A DNA stretch of 56,360 nt from Solilutibacter pythonis (GTDB lineage: Bacteria; Pseudomonadota; Gammaproteobacteria; Xanthomonadales; Xanthomonadaceae). The notes beneath the pieces are model-generated. The model made no database searches. It was not told the origin of the DNA and saw only the letters and a list, made by a program, of their open reading frames with translations. A program made the translations under genes and the position numbers. This document shows, in pieces, positions 53,143 through 56,360 of the stretch. Location of the stretch: NCBI RefSeq assembly GCF_003697345.1, contig NZ_RFLY01000019.1:1-56360 (forward strand). Reading direction: 5' to 3'. Position 1 is the first letter of the stretch; each line of letters opens with the position of its first letter.

Positions 53143-54279
53143 ATGACCACACCCACCGAATTCACTTCCCTGCTCAAACTGATGGCCGCGCAGCGCGCCT
53201 CGGACCTGTTCGTCACCGCCGGCATGCCGCCGACGCTCAAGGTCGACGGCAAGCTGAGCCCGGTCAGCGAGGCGCCGTTGACCTCGCAGCAAAGCCGCGA
53301 CCTGGTGCTGTCGGTGATGACTTCGCCGCAGCGCGAGGAATTCGAAAAAACCCACGAATGCAATTTCGCGATCGGCCTGGCGGGCGTCGGCCGCTTCCGT
53401 ATTTCGGCCTTCTACCAGCGTAACCAGGTCGGCATGGTGCTGCGCCGGATCGAGACCCACATCCCCACGGTGGAAGCGCTCAACCTGCCGCAAGTCATCA
53501 AGACACTGGCGATGACCAAGCGCGGCATCATCATCTTCGTCGGCGCCACCGGCACCGGCAAGACCACCTCGCTCGCGGCGATGATCGGCCATCGCAACCG
53601 CCATTCGAGCGGCCACATCATCACCATCGAAGATCCGATCGAATTCGTGCACCGCCACGAAGGCTGCATCGTCACCCAGCGCGAAGTGGGCATCGACACC
53701 GACAGCTGGGAAAGCGCGCTGAAGAATACCCTGCGTCAAGCGCCGGACGTGATCATGATCGGCGAGGTGCGTACCCGCGAGGGCATGGATCACGCCATCG
53801 CCTTCGCCGAGACCGGCCACCTGGTGCTGTGCACCCTGCACGCCAACAACGCCAACCAAGCGATGGATCGCATCATCAACTTCTTCCCCGAGGACCGCCG
53901 CAATCAATTGCTGATGGACCTGTCGCTCAACCTCAAGGGCGTGGTCGCCCAGCAACTGGTGCCGCGCGTCGATGGCAAGGGCCGCCGGGTGGCGGTGGAA
54001 GTGCTGCTCGGCACGCCGCTGGTGCAGGACTACATCCGCGACGGCGAGATTCACAAGCTGAAGGAAGTGATGAAGGACTCCACCCAACTCGGGATGAAGA
54101 CCTTCGACCAGAGCCTGTTCGAACTGTACCAGGCCGGCGAGATCAGCTACGACGACGCGCTCCGCTACGCCGACTCGCAGAACGAAGTGCGCCTGAAGAT
54201 CAAACTGGCCCAGGGCGGCGATGCCCGCACCCTGGCGCAAGGGCTGGATGGGGTGGAAGTGGCGGAGGTTAGGCCGTAG
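53143..54279 (+). CDS. pilU: PilT-dependent retraction ATPase PilU
   Basis: This 378-residue paralogue of PilT begins MTTPTEFTSLLKLMAAQRAS. It shows Walker A VGATGTGKTTSLAAMIGHRN, ITIEDPIEFVHRHEGC, MIGEVRTREGMDHAIAFAET and CTLHANNANQAMDRIINFF. A longer C-terminus (VRLKIKLAQGG) distinguishes it from PilT. It assists PilT under load. The 127-bp region after it becomes AT-rich and leads into the RHS gene; no clear hairpin terminator is visible. Confidence 0.94.
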   Translation: MTTPTEFTSLLKLMAAQRASDLFVTAGMPPTLKVDGKLSPVSEAPLTSQQSRDLVLSVMTSPQREEFEKTHECNFAIGLAGVGRFRISAFYQRNQVGMVLRRIETHIPTVEALNLPQVIKTLAMTKRGIIIFVGATGTGKTTSLAAMIGHRNRHSSGHIITIEDPIEFVHRHEGCIVTQREVGIDTDSWESALKNTLRQAPDVIMIGEVRTREGMDHAIAFAETGHLVLCTLHANNANQAMDRIINFFPEDRRNQLLMDLSLNLKGVVAQQLVPRVDGKGRRVAVEVLLGTPLVQDYIRDGEIHKLKEVMKDSTQLGMKTFDQSLFELYQAGEISYDDALRYADSQNEVRLKIKLAQGGDARTLAQGLDGVEVAEVRP

Positions 54280-54406
54280 AGGAGGGGGCTTTAAGAATGG
54301 ATTTAAATCAGGGGGTTTGTCGTTGAGTGAGGCTGTGTTTGTTTTATGCGCGGATTAAAATCATCCGAATGAAATTTAATGTGGGGTTATAGGGGAGGTT
54401 GCTTTT

Positions 54407-56360
54407 ATGTGGGGAAGATTCTTGGGTAGGGTTGTGGGAGGGGTGTTTCTCCTGTCATGTGCAGGGGGTGCCAGGGGGCAGTCCAACTGGGTTGATGTTT
54501 ATCAGGAATACTCCAAGGTCGTCAAGGCTGCTGAGATATCTGGCCCTCTGGAAAGAGGGCTGTTTGGTGAAAGTGTCAGTTTGTATAATGGCGCCACGGA
54601 ATTCTCCGTGGTCGACATAGATATTCCTGGAAGCAATCGTCTCCCAGTCCAGTTGGGACGGCGGTTGAAAATAGAGGCTCGTAGTCATAATTCCGAAAAC
54701 ATTGGTGGCTTTGGTGTCTGGGATATCGATATTCCATATTTATATGGTGTTTTTGACTCCTCTTATAAGTGGAATCAAGCTGGGAATGGGGCAACGGCTC
54801 GCTGTTCGCAGCTCTGGTTCCCGAAGGTGCATTTCAATGCAAATGTTGTTGAAATATGGTCAGGAAACTATATCCACCTTCCTGGAAAGGGTGATCAGGA
54901 AATATTGAGTCTAATACCAAATACACCTGCTCCGATTGATGGAAGAGGTTATCATTGGACTACGCGTGGTGATATTCGCTTCACGTGCAAGCCAACTACA
55001 TCAAATGGTTATCCAGGTGAAGGATTCGTTGCGGTCACGGGTGATGGTACAAGAATTACGTTTGACGTGGGGGTTGAGCGTATGGCGCCCGATGTCGATG
55101 CTGGTAGAAAGTTCTATGCAGGACGAGTTAAGGTGCTGTTTCTGGCTAGTCGAGTCGAGGACGTATCCGGGAATTGGGTAAATTACTCATACTCTGGTCA
55201 CCTTCTTACAAGCATCACTTCAAGTGATGGTCGGAGAATTGATCTTGCGTACGGTAGTAAAGGTGAAATTGTAAGGGCGACGGCTCATGGGAGGACATGG
55301 GAGTATTCTTATTTGTATCCCGACTATAATAAGGCATTTAATAATCTTAAGGAGGCGATTCTTACAAAGGTCACTAATCCAGGTGGGCAGTATTGGGAAT
55401 TCAGCTATTCCGGTGGTTTGATTCCGGGGCTGTATGGTGGTGGAAGCGTTAATGTGGGGTGTCCGGAGCCTTCAATGAATGGTTCTTTGGGCTTTTATAT
55501 TAAAATAAAGCATCCTTCTGGCGCAGGGGGTGATTTTGATTTCTCATATTCAAGGCATTATCGTAGCGGTGTTCCAGATACATGTAAGGCTCAATTGCAG
55601 GGATGGGAGGATTTGCCGAATAATTTCGAGGGTGGTGGCGGGAGAACCCATGCTCTTGATACTACTGATTTTTTTGATTCTTTTTCAATTGATGCGAAAC
55701 GTATAACCGGCTTGGGGCTGGGGGAAATGCTGTGGCGTTATGATTATGGGGCTGTTTCGTATGGTCGCACTTATGGAGGGGCGGAAGTTCCATGCTTAAG
55801 TTGTCCGGCCAGTAAGACGGTTGTGGTGAAGAATCCAGATGAAACCTCGACCCATTATATATACGGTGTTCGCTATCATGATAATGATGGGCGGCTGATT
55901 GAGACCAGGGTTGTAAACTCTTCCGGGGAAGTGATTCGTTCTGTCGTAAATACCTATTTGACTGATGCGGAAGCTTCATCTCAACCTTTTCGGGATATAT
56001 ATGGTGGGGCAGGGGCGGCGGGAGATGATCCGGTCAGCTATCGGATTCGCCCGGTAAAGCGGGTGGATACCCTGGAAGGAGGGGTGAAGTTTTCTTATTC
56101 GGTCGAGAGCTTTGATAATTTTGTTCGTCCCATGGCATCGACAAGGAAGGTGGAACTTTTGGGAAGCCCTGCGCGCACAGAAGCTACCACTTACTACGAT
56201 AATCTTGTCAAATGGGTAATTGGCAGAACTAAACGCCAGACCACCAACGGCACCGAAACCACCCGCACCGACTACGACCCCGCCACCGCGCTGCCCATCC
56301 GCCAGTATGCCTACGGCAAACTCCAGCAAAGCCTGACCTACCACCCCGACGGCACCGTGG
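54407..56360 (+). CDS. Secreted RHS/YD-repeat protein, 3' end beyond window
   Basis: The frame opens at ATG 54407, eight bases after GGGAGG, and stays open to the window end (651 codons). The N-terminus has a signal peptide, possibly a lipoprotein type (MWGRFLGRVVGGVFLLSCAG). An N-terminal region of RHS-protein type (SVSLYNGATEFSVVDIDIPG) follows. From about residue 260 come YD/RHS-like repeats, for example NYSYSGHLLTSITSSDGRRI, WEFSYSGG, TRTDYDPAT and QSLTYHPDGT at the edge. DNA is AT-rich until about 56220, then abruptly GC-rich. Known relatives are wall or secreted toxins with a variable C-terminal tip; the tip is not in view. Confidence 0.85.
   Translation, partial: MWGRFLGRVVGGVFLLSCAGGARGQSNWVDVYQEYSKVVKAAEISGPLERGLFGESVSLYNGATEFSVVDIDIPGSNRLPVQLGRRLKIEARSHNSENIGGFGVWDIDIPYLYGVFDSSYKWNQAGNGATARCSQLWFPKVHFNANVVEIWSGNYIHLPGKGDQEILSLIPNTPAPIDGRGYHWTTRGDIRFTCKPTTSNGYPGEGFVAVTGDGTRITFDVGVERMAPDVDAGRKFYAGRVKVLFLASRVEDVSGNWVNYSYSGHLLTSITSSDGRRIDLAYGSKGEIVRATAHGRTWEYSYLYPDYNKAFNNLKEAILTKVTNPGGQYWEFSYSGGLIPGLYGGGSVNVGCPEPSMNGSLGFYIKIKHPSGAGGDFDFSYSRHYRSGVPDTCKAQLQGWEDLPNNFEGGGGRTHALDTTDFFDSFSIDAKRITGLGLGEMLWRYDYGAVSYGRTYGGAEVPCLSCPASKTVVVKNPDETSTHYIYGVRYHDNDGRLIETRVVNSSGEVIRSVVNTYLTDAEASSQPFRDIYGGAGAAGDDPVSYRIRPVKRVDTLEGGVKFSYSVESFDNFVRPMASTRKVELLGSPARTEATTYYDNLVKWVIGRTKRQTTNGTETTRTDYDPATALPIRQYAYGKLQQSLTYHPDGTV

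Noticed and set aside
52381-54240. 619-codon minus-strand frame opposite pilT and pilU
   Set aside because: It spans two conserved genes and their gap. Its similar halves simply reflect the homology between pilT and pilU.

Overview
This is a GC-rich chromosomal window with the gene families and gene order of the Xanthomonadales (Lysobacter/Xanthomonas/Rhodanobacter type). The markers are proC divergent from pilT-pilU, an aroK-aroB-hemE block divergent from pdxH, a metX-metB-hom operon led by a SAM (S-box) riboswitch, an N-terminally membrane-anchored FadE next to a TetR gene, and GTP-dependent PEP carboxykinase. Exact genus cannot be read from this segment. No tRNA, rRNA, transposase, integrase or CRISPR array was seen.

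1-8.9 kb (all minus strand) is the most unusual part. It is a decaying and recombining polymorphic-toxin locus. At the left edge lies a DUF2235 (Tle1-like) phospholipase-type effector whose C-terminus runs off the window. Upstream of it are four tandem units of about 735 bp. Each unit has a small putative immunity gene followed by the effector 5' end; in three of them the effector body is deleted, leaving 49-52 codons or a frameshifted equivalent. Further upstream is a second effector with a different N-terminal domain but an almost identical C-terminal half, preceded by its own small partner gene, a chimeric immunity/effector relic, and another truncated effector tail carrying a heptanucleotide repeat.

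8.9-18.9 kb holds a serine beta-lactamase-fold hydrolase, an MFS/nucleotide-translocator-like membrane protein, a frameshifted metallophosphoesterase, a decayed 60-bp-period repeat gene, a decayed DUF4442 thioesterase-like gene with a 13-base homopolymer, fadE with a divergent tetR, and pckG. 18.9-26.0 kb is a markedly less GC-rich minus-strand operon: TonB-dependent receptor, methyltransferase, SPINDLY/OGT-like TPR glycosyltransferase and TPR-2OG-Fe(II) oxygenase. It is probably laterally acquired.

26.3-54.3 kb is mostly housekeeping: hslO, mtgA, a GT2 glycosyltransferase, CBS protein, hemolysin III, prfC, tag, M23 peptidase, the methionine operon, a ricin-type lectin, sdaA, cytochrome b561, a large hybrid sensor kinase with beta-propeller input, haem/shikimate/pyridoxal genes, a cobalamin/siderophore-type binding protein, proC, pilT and pilU. 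From 54.4 kb a secreted RHS/YD-repeat protein starts in AT-rich DNA, changes abruptly to GC-rich DNA near 56.22 kb, and leaves the window. Both window ends therefore carry polymorphic-toxin-type genes flanking a conserved core.
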